Shown here piece after piece: positions 43,565 through 53,399 of a stretch of DNA of 64,000 bases; position 1 is the stretch's first letter, and each line of letters begins with the position of its first letter. Under the pieces are notes generated by a model, which searched no databases, was not told the DNA's origin, and was given only the letters and a program-made list of their open reading frames with translations. The position numbers were made by a program, and so were the translations under genes. This DNA is from Tubulanus polymorphus. Lineage: Eukaryota; Nemertea; Palaeonemertea; Tubulaniformes; Tubulanidae. The stretch covers positions 11,721,001 to 11,785,000 of the forward strand of contig NC_134025.1 of assembly GCF_964204645.1 (NCBI RefSeq), given 5' to 3'.

Positions 43565-45508
43565 GTGGGGTCGCGCAATGAATGGTCAACTGAGCCCTCG
43601 CCGGACTCGTTAATAAGGAGTGATTATTGGTGGGATGACACATATTCGGGTTATCATAGTTATGATAATGACAGTCCGGTAATTGATAGTTATATCTGTG
43701 ATGATGATGATTATTTTGAGGACGATAGGGATGATATATTTGACATGTCATTTGATCAGGGCGACATGCTAGCTGACTCATTTTCTCTTTATTTTGAACC
43801 TGAGGGGAACTGTAATGCAGATTACTTAGATGACACTGAACCTTTACATTTAGATAAGTTTATTGATTATCACACTCCTTCATGGGGTGCCGATGACGTT
43901 TATGACATTCAAGATCGTAACTTTGGGGATAGCTGGAGGGACAATTCTCAGTTGTCGTTAGATGGAAATTTTTATATGGATCAGGGATCCAATTTTGAGG
44001 ACATCTGGAAGGACAATTCCCAGTTGTCGGCTACTTACGGGCATATAAATAGACACAGGAGGGTTACGTTTAGCGATCCGGTTAAATTGCAGGAGGTACG
44101 TGCTGATATGGCGTGCTCAGGTGACAATCTTAGTATTGATAGGTCGCACCCTAGAGGGGTTAATGGTCCGACGGTTTCGGCAGAAGATGACCTTTTTAGA
44201 GATAGGAAGTCTCATTTGGATTGTCACAAAGGCGCTCTTGGTCAGCATAGGTACCCAACAACCTTCGAATCAGCAATACAATGTGATCTTGTGTCATCAG
44301 GTTCAAGTAGTAGTAATAATTCACGATCGGAATGTCTTAATGATCAGAGCAATATGGAAACTATTTTGTCAAAGATATCTAGTCAGGAGTCAATGTCGGA
44401 GAATTTGTGTCACTCGTTTGAAAGAGGACAGAACTTTCCTGTCACCTCAAATGCCAGCAGTTTTCACCATCCAGTTGGGGATGGAATGTCCCATGAACAG
44501 GACAGAGGTCAAGTTGTCCTCACGTCTAAACCGAATATGCCAATCAACGAAAAGGTTGGGATAGGAGATTCGAACTCCGATTGTCAACCAACTGTTCACT
44601 GTCAGGAACAATTTCCACCTGTTATGATGACTTTAGGTTACACGTCAACCAACGACATAGGGTCCTTTTCCAGTCAGAACAACACTATTGGACAGGAGGC
44701 TTATTCCCCGTCAATCATGGCAACTGCCGCCAACCGAGTGACTGGTAGTCATTCAGGGACACCGTTAAACATTTTGATTGATACGGGTGCCGATATTTCT
44801 GTAGTGTCAAACAATTACTTCATCAATCATCCTCAGATATCGAATGGCCCTTTGCAGGAGGGACAATTTCAGTCCGCCCGTGGGGTAGATGGTACTAAGT
44901 TTTATTTAAAAGGTGTTATTTCCGTAGATTTTGTATTAGGAAATTTGGACGTGTCGCACTCTATGTACGTGGTCGACGGTATCACGTCCGATGTAATTCT
45001 CGGAGTTGATTTCCTGGAACGAAACCAGGCAGTTATCGATTATGCTAAAAAGGCTCTCTTGTTGCCAGGCGCCGACATAATTTACTTTAGTAATGATGTC
45101 ATCTTGGGGAAATCTTCGTCGGTTAAAGTCACGCGTATGACTGTTATTCCCCCTTCATGCGATGTCACCGTAGACCGTAAGTGGTTAATTGACAAGTCTC
45201 AGTCATCGATTGCAGCCTTTGAGCCTGTTCATGATTTGAGAATGCGTGATCTCATGAGCGCAAGGTCAGTTGTTAGCGTCATGCCATCAAGGCATAGGCT
45301 TCGACTCACGAACCCTACGTCACGACACGTCTCCCTCTTTGAAGATACGTGTCGTAGTGATTCGTGGACAGATGGGTGGTCACTTGACCGATCACTCAAA
45401 ACAGAGGCGAAGTCAGGACAGCTTCCTCGGCCACCGGAGGTGTCTATCACACATGTGGAAGACCCTCAGACGTCAGACGAAATTTGTAAGTATAATCGAA
45501 TTATTTAG
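43565..45508 (+). CDS. Element B acidic linker and retropepsin
   Basis: 647 codons, open throughout, without an ATG at its start and in a different frame from gag, so frameshifted expression is likely. Residues ~20-190 are strongly acidic and Tyr-rich. From ~380 the retropepsin follows: HSGTPLNILIDTGADISVVS with D-T-G, QSARGVDGTKF, MYVVDGITSDVILGVDFLE and VIDYAKKALLLPGA. A tail with FEPVHDLRMRDLMSARSVV, usual before the RT, then ends. No RT follows. The function of the acidic linker is unknown. Confidence 0.88.
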   Translation: MGSRNEWSTEPSPDSLIRSDYWWDDTYSGYHSYDNDSPVIDSYICDDDDYFEDDRDDIFDMSFDQGDMLADSFSLYFEPEGNCNADYLDDTEPLHLDKFIDYHTPSWGADDVYDIQDRNFGDSWRDNSQLSLDGNFYMDQGSNFEDIWKDNSQLSATYGHINRHRRVTFSDPVKLQEVRADMACSGDNLSIDRSHPRGVNGPTVSAEDDLFRDRKSHLDCHKGALGQHRYPTTFESAIQCDLVSSGSSSSNNSRSECLNDQSNMETILSKISSQESMSENLCHSFERGQNFPVTSNASSFHHPVGDGMSHEQDRGQVVLTSKPNMPINEKVGIGDSNSDCQPTVHCQEQFPPVMMTLGYTSTNDIGSFSSQNNTIGQEAYSPSIMATAANRVTGSHSGTPLNILIDTGADISVVSNNYFINHPQISNGPLQEGQFQSARGVDGTKFYLKGVISVDFVLGNLDVSHSMYVVDGITSDVILGVDFLERNQAVIDYAKKALLLPGADIIYFSNDVILGKSSSVKVTRMTVIPPSCDVTVDRKWLIDKSQSSIAAFEPVHDLRMRDLMSARSVVSVMPSRHRLRLTNPTSRHVSLFEDTCRSDSWTDGWSLDRSLKTEAKSGQLPRPPEVSITHVEDPQTSDEICKYNRII

Positions 45509-46973
45509 AGTTTGGATCAAGATGCATACGTCCTATTGAAAATTATGAATTGTATACGGTAAGCGTCTCTTCAGTAAGTTATCGAAATATAATTACATAA
45601 GTGTTGTGAAACTGAAGTATATATAACGCATTGTTGCCAATGAGTTAACTCCTGATCTGGGTTTAATCTAATATAGGAGATAAAGACAACCATAAATAAA
45701 GTGAATAATAGCTTGATTGTCGTGATATTGGTTTTTTTTTCGCTGAAATATCACTAGTCTCTAGGGTTTATTATCCGTAGTCTGAATGGATGTCATTGAT
45801 TGTCAGTTAGAAAAGAAAGAGTTATGAAATTTTTATATAATCTCTGTGTTTTTATTTGATTGTAAGGTACCCTTATCGGATTTGTGAAGATGAGACCGTC
45901 GGGATATGACAGCACTACGATGGAAGAATGTCTTCTTCTGTCAACCGCAATAGATGTTGACGGGTACCCCCCTGATAGTGACCATATGGAGATGGGGACT
46001 TGTTGGGAGGTATCCTGAAACTCTATTCGACGCAACTGATAGTATGATAAACCAGCAACTGGTATGCTCTGGTCGAGATGGGTGATATTAATTCACCGAT
46101 TCGTCAATTAACGAGGAAAAAGGAACAACTATATACAGCCTACAACAACGATCTAGGGCGTTGCTGTTTCAACGGGATGGAATCATGCTCGATGATTAGT
46201 CATGCGATTCTGGCCATTGTTAGTGGTGTTTGTCACTCTCGAAGACCTGTTATATACTCACAAACTTAAGTGATGAAGGGTGGACAAAGACACCTGGCCA
46301 ATGCGATACGAAATATGAAGAAAAGTGATAATTTCCGTAGACATTTTAGCGGAGTAAAGCCGAGTGTGCTCAAGATGGCTCCCGTGTAGTTACATTAACA
46401 TTCGATGGAATGTTGTTCGCTCAAGCCGTAAGATGCGAATACATTACTGTTCCGTTTCTATATTAACTGTGGAGAAAAGACTCCGATATAGTAACCGTAG
46501 TACTATAGCGTCTATGAATAACGAGCAAGTATCAGCTGAACATCAATGCGTTTTGCCGTACTATCGACGTTGCAGTACGCGCTTCGAGGAACTGCGGTGG
46601 ATGACGTCATTCGTCCGTCCATGACGTACTTTGTTGTGTCTGGTAGCTGTTGCGTCACTTCGCGGTAAATTCTAAACTCAAACTGTGAACTGTTTTGTGC
46701 TTAACTTTCGACTGTTTAGTGTGCGGGGACAGCGGTCTCGAATGAACTTTTTTCCGATTGGGTATCCAGAACTTTAAATGCGGTTTTATGATAAACTATA
46801 TCATGAACTTTAATATGCGTTGTAGTGTCGAACTCTAAGAAATAGTTACTCGTTATAATGAATTGTTTACTAATGTTCTTTTTCAGGATTTGTTCTAGAG
46901 GTATCAGCGGGATATTCACGAGTTGGTTTAAATTCAAAATTTCGGGACGAAATTTAAACTGGATAGGGAGTGT
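45509..46973 (+). other. Element B internal region replacing pol
   Basis: Lies between protease and 3' LTR. It has short plus-strand frames only (46,078-46,269 and 46,364-46,624), no RT, RNase H, integrase or envelope motif that I recognise. The last bases, GGACGAAATTTAAACTGGATAGGGAG (near 46,944-46,970), are the usual purine-rich priming region. It may be a captured sequence or a badly decayed third ORF. Confidence 0.5.
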
Positions 46974-48227
46974 TGATCCACAGCTAGATTTTCGTAGTAA
47001 CTGAAAATGTTTCGTAGTATTTAGAAATGTTCTTAATGTTGTTTCCGTATGCGTGGGGGTTACGCTAAAGCCGTCAGACAAGAACGTACTAGTAGTAAGA
47101 ATTACGAAAGTTCTTGTTTGATGCTTTCATCTACCAACGCAAACCATAAATCAGTCTATAAACAACAATTCTTTCTTGGTTCTTCTGCTGTGAGATCTGG
47201 CAAACATTCAGAAAATCTTTATATAAAACTTTTAAATAGTTGGAACCATATTTGGTTGGGTCGGAACAATGGAGTGTATTTATAATGAGGCTCGTGAAGG
47301 GATCACGCTGATACTTGATGATATTCCCGGCTACTTTCCGTAAAAGGAAAAACCGGAAGTTTAGGAAGATGTGGTTGTTTTGCTTATCCTGTATTAAAAT
47401 AGAATTAGTTAAATTGTAGATAAAATAATTAGTATAAGTATTTCAAATAATTTAAGAATTGATAATCAATCACAATGTATTCCGAATCGTAGTTAATTAT
47501 AATAATTAAAAAAGAAACAATGAATTTGTACTGTAATTAGAAAAGAAAACAAAGTTTTGAAAAGATATTTAATTTGAATATCCTAGATGTTAAATGAGAA
47601 CAAAGTCTCTATAATCGCTAATGTTTTAGAAAAAATTTGTGTTAAATGTTAAAACTAGCTGTCTGAAGTTTCTGTTGGCTGTATGCGCTCGTTGGTAATT
47701 CACAGACAATAGCTGCTCTCTCAACAACGACTAGCAAGGAGTGAGTAAATCACAACGCGTCATGACAGGAGGGTTGGAAGGAAAAAGTTAGTTTAGCAAA
47801 TCAGTTTTGAAAATAATTTTAGATCAGCGAATCATTAAGGCCAAATTCTATATGACCAAAACAGTCACGACAGTAACGTTGCTGCTCCTTGCCAAAAGTC
47901 GAGTGGGAGAGTCGGTATTTTAAGAATGCCGATTCTTTCTGTAAAAGGGACCCGCATCTTGAGAGAGCAGTCAATCGGGAGAATCTGTACCTTAGTAAGA
48001 CGAGTGTCGACAGCAGGACAGGAGAAGCTTCGGAACGGATTCATATAATAGGGATTAGGAAAATCATTCTCAGGTTCAAGGTAAATAAAATATATTATCT
48101 TCAATATTATCATCCGGTATTTCAGTTTATTCATTCGGATTTGTGCACGGACACGTTCTCTCGCCAGGGCCTTACTCAAGTATTTTAATAGATAACAATT
48201 AAAGAGAGGATTGTGACCGGTGTATCA
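46974..48227 (+). repeat. Element B 3' LTR
   Basis: 1,254 bp, near-identical to the 5' LTR. It ends GGTGTATCA, followed by GTAT (48,228-48,231), the right target duplication. TGTAAAAGGG lies at 47,940. The identical 78-codon frame seen in both LTRs (MRGGYAKAV...) is only LTR sequence. Confidence 0.93.
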
Positions 48228-49221
48228 GTATCATTTCACGACCCCACCCTTGTCGGTCCAAAGGATGAGGTCTCTGGCCGTTTCCCTGACCAAGTGTTCG
48301 ATTAATCCCTTGAGAACCACGCCCAATATTCGGTGACCGAAACTGACCCCTACCAGAATTTGTGTGACATTGATGGCACACCACCTGCCCATCTTGTGAC
48401 CTTTGTGATGGACGGTTTTAACTATAGTAGATACCTCTATCATTCCGCTGAGTATGGGTAGACTTTTGTGTGTCCATGATCTGGCAAAACATGTCCCGTA
48501 GCTCAGTCATGACATCTCCTATCGCCTTATTTGGTTCGGACCCAATTTGCGATACCTTGGGAGACAACAGAGCCTTTCGTTGTTCAATATGTTCAGCCAT
48601 TCTGGCTGCTTCCCATGCATCCCCAAACGTCGTAGGACGCTGTGACAACAAATAGACAGAAATTTCAGGGCTGGAGTTATTGATTAATAACATTTTTTCT
48701 GATGGTCTGAAAACTTCAATCTCCTCCGCAAACCTATCGACCGGTTGCGTTTCCCCCTGTCGCATTGTTCTCAAGGCTGACTCTTTGACCAAGGCCCACG
48801 AGGTGGGGCTGAATTGTGTACAAAATGCATGGACAATATGGTCCCAGGGAATGAAAATTTTAGCGCCGGTTAAATCGGTTCCCTGATCAATGTGGAGGTC
48901 ATAGAATAGAACTAGGGCTGGGCCAGCCAAAAACCAATATAACTGTTTCTTTTGGCGGTTTCATCCCAGCCTCTCAGATCGGCCAAACGATTGAACCCTC
49001 TGAACCAATCAGACGCACTGACCGTCCCGTCCCATCAATTTAGGGAGCATGGAGAAGTTCATAAAGGCAGTGGCGGTATCCACCTGTTCGCCTAGGCCCA
49101 GAACCATGTCATTACTAATTGGGGGGGGGGGGGGTGACCCTGTGGGACCCCGTCGGTAGGGGTTTGCCTCTGCAAACTACCCACATCATCTGGCCAGTAT
49201 GCTGTCACGCTTCTAGTTGCC
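48228..49221 (-). pseudogene. Element A Gag, N-terminal part
   Basis: The minus strand matches element B Gag: LVLFYDLHIDQGTDLTG, WDHIVHAFCTQFSPTSWALV, RPTTFGDAWEAARMAEHIEQ and QGNGQRPHPLDRQGWGRE. The zinc-knuckle region is deleted down to VCHQCH. The likely start is MATRSVTAYW at 49,221, with frameshifts and stops near 48,950-49,130. It breaks at 48,227 where element B was inserted and resumes at 40,755. Confidence 0.85.
49115..49134. repeat. Poly-G tract
   Basis: About 15 consecutive G on plus inside decayed gag of element A. Similar tracts occur near 53,840, 56,361 and 62,130. Such runs are prone to sequencing or assembly length error. Confidence 0.8.
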
Positions 49222-49426
49222 ATTTCAACCAGAGTAAATCAAATTATTATTGATCCCTACTATGATACTATTTTAAATACTAAACCTGATTCTGATGATC
49301 AGCCCAATGAAACAGGTTTTCCCAAGTACGGGCAACCTCTTCCACCATGAATTCTTCCCTTAATAATGCCTTAATAATGACGAAAGAATGTCGTCAATCG
49401 CCTCAAAAGTTCACAAGGTGCAAGGG

Positions 49427-49825
49427 CTAAGGGCAGACTGACTTTCCGAAAATTGGCCTCCCTCTGGGTGACAGATCCAACGGTTGGTCAACCGCAGATG
49501 CACCTAAGGAGAAGTCTAGTGGAAAATTTTGGACTTGTGTGCCCGAAGGTCCGCACAACAATTGGCCAGCTATGGGCGTATCAACTACTAACGGTCTGTT
49601 TTTGAAAGATCGAGTTACAGACAGGTCTGCCGGTTGCTCTATGTTGAATTGACCAATGCCTATAGGTGGACCAGGCGGCTGCGAACAACAGCACGAAATA
49701 CTCGAGCCGCTGGAACCCGTTGATCCAGCTGATGACGGCGGCCGTGTGGAAGGTTCACCAGTCCGTATCGAGCAATACCGGTTCGAATCCGTACTCGTAG
49801 GACTTAGGGGCGGAGGAGGGGTCAC
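49427..49825 (-). CDS. Leader ORF with PxDLS-like motifs (element A)
   Basis: 132 codons upstream of gag in element A. Ser/Thr/Pro-rich N-terminal half with a TDSNR segment encoded by another T-arm-like sequence, then EQPADLSVTR, NFPLDFSLG and DQPLDLSPRG near residues 68, 109 and 120. PxDLS is the consensus binding motif for the co-repressor CtBP, and PLDLS is its best-known form. No counterpart was seen in elements B or E. The frame is intact, but the surrounding element is decayed. Function is inferred from a short motif only. Confidence 0.4.
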   Translation of the reverse strand: MTPPPPLSPTSTDSNRYCSIRTGEPSTRPPSSAGSTGSSGSSISCCCSQPPGPPIGIGQFNIEQPADLSVTRSFKNRPLVVDTPIAGQLLCGPSGTQVQNFPLDFSLGASAVDQPLDLSPRGRPIFGKSVCP

Positions 49826-50178
49826 TGAAAGTGAACAAGTATATACAATTTATCCAGTCCTGAAAACCGCTAACGTCGGGCACGCACAATACAAACAGCG
49901 TCTGAAGACTGAGAAGTTGGGGTCCCAGCACTGGTCCCAGGAGGAGACTGCGCAGCAGCTATAATCATAGGCGCTGCAGGTGCCACACTCCAGTAGTGAG
50001 ACACTTTTTCTGGGGTAGCGTACTCCAATAACCAGTGCTAGCGACGTTTGTTTGTGCACCTCACCGTAATCGGCCCCGACATTAACGTACTAACTCACGG
50101 ATTATAAGTAATACAAAACAAAAAATTATACAATATGTATATAATATCTTATAACGATCCCAATAAATAAACCCCAAA

Positions 50179-50553
50179 TTATTCAAAATAGCTGTATATC
50201 CGCCACTTGTCAGCCAACAATACGTCGTGATCAGGGATAGCGCATAAACTGAAATCCCCCTGATCCCAGGTAGACGAATAAGTTAACCTACTGGGTGGAG
50301 GGTTCGAATCCCTCAGTGTCTGTCCAACGGCTCCATTGTTGGTGGTACCCTTGGTGCTGAGTGTGTTCGAATCCAACAGTGGCTGTTCGACAGCACTGTC
50401 GTTGGTGGTACCCTTGGTGCTGAGTGCGTTAGAGTCCCACAGTGGCTCCCTTAAATGAGCTCATACCTCCCAATAAGACTTGGGAACTGGGGCAAGCGTG
50501 TGTGTCTTGTAAACCGTTGCCCCACAGTGACCACACTTCAACCCAACGGACAT
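50179..50553 (-). CDS. Leader ORF CGHCG + LDSN repeats (element A)
   Basis: Starts MSVGLKCGHCGATVYKTHTL at 50,553. It meets one in-frame TGA at 50,461 and otherwise stays open to 50,179. After the stop are two and a half 21-residue repeats, PLWDSNALSTKGTTNDSAVE-like, encoded by the T-arm units, then DSNPPPSRL and DFSLCAIPDHDVLLAD. The element D frame at 56,130-56,435 has the same domains in the same order without the stop. Conservation of ends as well as repeats argues for a real protein. Function unknown. Confidence 0.55.
50298..50440 (+). repeat. T-arm array, element A
   Basis: Three T-arm-like units in sense orientation on plus (antisense to element A): GAGGGTTCGAATCCCTC, GTGTGTTCGAATCCAAC and GTGCGTTAGAGTCCCAC, each 63 nt apart. 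The first is a perfect stem and B box. The others have lost some pairing. Confidence 0.8.
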
Positions 50554-50799
50554 GTATCAACCACAATAAAAAAATTAAAGTATTAAAAATTTAAAAAATA
50601 TATATATGTATTCAACCAAATAACAACAGGCAATCGTGATGATAACAATTGAATGGTACTATAATACCCCACTTGGTCTATGCTGGACAAAGAATGTAGC
50701 CATCTGCGTCTTTATCACCAAAGTACAACTCGGCCGGGTTCGCAAAATCGCGAAAGAGATGTGCCCAAAATGGGTCGAATTTTAATCTATCAGTGCTGA

Positions 50800-51722
50800 C
50801 CATAAATCAGCCTGGTGTAAAAATAATTCTTTCTCAGTTCTTCTGCTGCGATATCTGGCGAACATTCAGAATCTTTTTATAAAACTTAAGAATAGACGGA
50901 ACCGTATTTGGTTGGGTCAGAACAATGAAGTGTATTAATAATTATGTGGCTCGTGAAGGGATCTCGCTGTTACTTCTTGATACTCCCTACTACTTTCTAT
51001 AAAAGGAAGAAACGGAAGTATAGGGAGATGTTGTTTTGCTTTAAAGTTAAATTACAAATGAAAAATTAGTATAACAGTTATAGAACATTTTTAAGGTTGA
51101 TAATTAACCACAATGTATTTCCGAATCATAAGTAATATTAATAAGTCGAAAAGAAACAATGAGTTTGTACCATGATTTGTGATGAAAACGAAGTTTTGAA
51201 AATATATTTAATTTGAGTAATCTGGATGTTATTTAAGAACAAAATGTTAATAATCGCTAAATTTTTAGGAAAATTAATTTGTGTAAAATGTTAGGCCTAA
51301 TGCTAGCTCTTTAAGGTTTCTCTTGTAGTATACGTCTGTTGGTAATTCGCAAAGAATAGCTGTTCTCTCAACGATGATAAGCAAGGAGTGAGTAAATCAT
51401 TCCGCGTCATGACAGGAGGGTTGGAAGGAAAAAGTTAGTTTAGCAAATCAGTTTTAAAAATAATTTTAGATCAGCGAATCATTAGGGCTAAATTCTGCAT
51501 GACCAAAACAGTAATGACAGTTAGGTTGCTGCTCCTTGCCAAAAATTGAGTGGGAGAGTCGGAATTTTAAGAATGCTGATTCTTTCTATAAAAGGGGTGT
51601 GCAGTCTTGAGAGAGTTCGATTCGAGAGTTCTATTCAAGACCTTGTTTGGAGAGTTTCTTTCGGGAAGACAATTACCAACAGGAGTGTAGACTAGAAATC
51701 ATTTTGAGAGTTAGGATCTGGA
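50800..51722 (+). repeat. Diverged LTR of the B/D family (element C)
   Basis: Clearly homologous to element B LTR from about position 170 onward (TAAATCAG...TTCTTTCTCAGTTCTTCTGCTG, GGTTGGGTC.GAACAATG, AGCAAGGAGTGAGTAAATCA), but much diverged. TATAAAAGGGG at 51,587 precedes GTCTTGAGAGAG. It abuts element A's leader on the left. No primer-binding site was found to its right. Confidence 0.8.
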
Positions 51723-52064
51723 TTGTGGAGCTACATAGAAAAAACATTCCGGTTTATGTTTTATAACCGATCCATAGCAAGGGACTCACAACTGTTAGGT
51801 TTGGCAAACCCGGGGCAACAACCAGTCGTAGGACCAGCTGATCCAGCTGTAGACCATGGAAATGACGATTATGAAAGTGATGATGAGTTCGTCATAGTGC
51901 CGAAAGGCCAAAGTGGACTAAAACTGGAACATTTTGATGGTACGAACGATCCGGAACTGTGGTTGGACGTGTTTTTGCAATACGTGAAACTCATGGCGTG
52001 GACTGGCCACCAGCTGTTGCAGACCTTCCCTTTATTTTTACGAGGGGAAGCCAGGTCTTGGTAA
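51723..52064 (+). pseudogene. Ty3/gypsy Gag capsid fragment (element C)
   Basis: Contains an acidic YESDDEFVIVPKG, then LEHFDGTNDPELWLDVFLQY and LFLRGEARSW, the conserved start of a retroviral-type capsid N-terminal domain (FDG...W...F.....LLQTFPLFLRGEA..W). A stop follows at once. The matching frame continues only weakly before the minisatellite begins. A similar fragment is at 54,749-55,060. Confidence 0.65.
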
Positions 52065-52214
52065 ATTTATCTGGGTGTTGACAAGGGGAAGAAACGAGTT
52101 TGGAATGATTTGATCAAAGAATTACATCACTGATATAATAATCCGGATAAGAAAATGCTCGCATAACCAACATCGTCGAGGGGGTTAAGAATAATTCTAG
52201 GAATATGGATCAGT

Positions 52215-52610
52215 TGGCGACTTGCATGACTCGCAAGGGAAGAGAGTACATGGACCATGACTTGCATTGATATGAGAGTACATGGACTATAACTTGCAAA
52301 GAAAAGGAGTAAATGGATCATGACTTGCAAGGGAAGAGAGTACATGAACCATGACTTGCAAGGGAAGAGAGTACAAGGACCATGACTTGCATTGATAAGA
52401 GAGTACATAGACCATAACTTGCATTGATAAGAGAGTACATGGACTATAACTTGCAAGGAAAAGGAGTAAATGGATCATGACTTGCAAGGGAAGAGAGTAC
52501 ATGGACCATGACTTGCATGAGGAAGAGAATACATAGACCATGACTTGCACGGGTAAGAGAGTACATGGACGATGACTTGGATGGGGAAGTACATGACTTG
52601 CGAGTCTTTG
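52215..52610. repeat. ~31-bp minisatellite, block 1
   Basis: About 12 imperfect units of ACATGGACCATGACTTGCAA-GGGAAGAGAGT. Unit lengths vary (29-32) and there are no unique spacers. The minus-strand CKSWSMYSL-repeat frames are artefacts. Confidence 0.93.
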
Positions 52611-52854
52611 TTTTCAGTACAGAACGTGGGAGCCTGAAAAGAATATTTCTCGACAAATCAGTTATTGACGCGTTTAATGAAAAGAAGAAAAAAGACATTG
52701 AATTTCAATTCGACTAAATAATACACATGCCATTAGGAGACCAATTTCTTGCAAGTGTCTCTTCTTTCCACCTTTTGTAGGCTGCCTCATCCTTTCTATA
52801 TCTCCAACACGGCAAATGCGATGATGACTCAGTTGTAAAACAGGGTATGGTGTA

Positions 52855-53391
52855 TTGTTCGAGAAAGTGGCCACCATTGACGATGGTCATTCCGATTGGC
52901 TGCACACCATGGTCATACCCTGGATACAAGTTCAACCCGTCAACTTAGACATGCCAACGTGTGATCGTAACGATGAAGTTTGCAATAGTTTTACTGACAC
53001 CCTCAAATTTTTGCTATTTAAACATAATGCTTTGATCGAGAGTGTTCAAACTAACATGAGAACGGTTCAGAAATTGATTTCAAGTACGGATGCGCCGAGG
53101 AATAGTAGGGCTAAATGTACTGCTGGGTTTTTTGCTAGTGTTTTTAAATCATTATTCGGCACTGCGCTTGTTGACGATGTCCTGCAAGTACAGGATCATG
53201 TCAATCGGGTGGAAAAATTGACGAAATTAAATACGAAACAAATAAATTCTTTGACAAAACGTTTGGTCCATTTGCAGGGGCTGTTGATAAACGAATTGAT
53301 AATTCCATGTCCTGGAACTGGAACTTCACTGGAAATCGGAACTGGAACTCGAGAAATTTTATTCTATATGCAGTTAGTTCAGTTCACATAA
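52855..53391 (+). pseudogene. Envelope/fusion-protein-like relic
   Basis: A 178-codon open frame. Around residues 78-130, a basic-rich junction is followed by a Gly/Phe-rich segment, FKSLFGTALVDDVLQVQDHV and a heptad-like VNRVEKLTKLNTKQINSLTK. This matches the arrangement of F-type envelope proteins carried by some gypsy-class elements (cleavage region, fusion-peptide-like segment, LFGT block, coiled coil). The expected multibasic cleavage motif is degraded. No signal peptide or transmembrane anchor remains, and the end runs into a sequence repeated near 54,520. Old, inactive copy. Confidence 0.5.
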
Positions 53392-53399
53392 CTGTATGC

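Larger units (their letters stand above)
40756..48227 (+). mobile_element. Ty3/gypsy element B (LTR, leader, gag, protease; no pol)
   Basis: 7.5 kb between LTR ends, with a 4-bp GTAT duplication. The order is LTR, tRNA-Phe primer-binding site, leader with T-arm array, gag, acidic linker and protease, 1.46 kb of unknown sequence, polypurine tract, LTR. RT, RNase H and integrase are absent, so it must have moved with proteins supplied in trans. It sits in inverted orientation inside older element A. Confidence 0.9.
49222..50790 (-). mobile_element. Element A 5' leader
   Basis: On minus, in order: a fragment with FWAHLFRDFANPAELYFG and a stop (about 50,775-50,690), the CGHCG leader ORF with LDSN repeats (50,553-50,179), a poorly conserved stretch, and the PxDLS frame. 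This is the same order as element D (55,960-56,435), which shows a family-specific leader about 1.5 kb long. The LTR and primer-binding site of A are missing beyond 50,790. Confidence 0.75.

Noticed and set aside
52127-52698. Repeated CKSWSMYSL-type ORFs, or a CRISPR-like array
   Set aside because: Tandem minisatellite with variable units, no unique spacers and a eukaryotic context.
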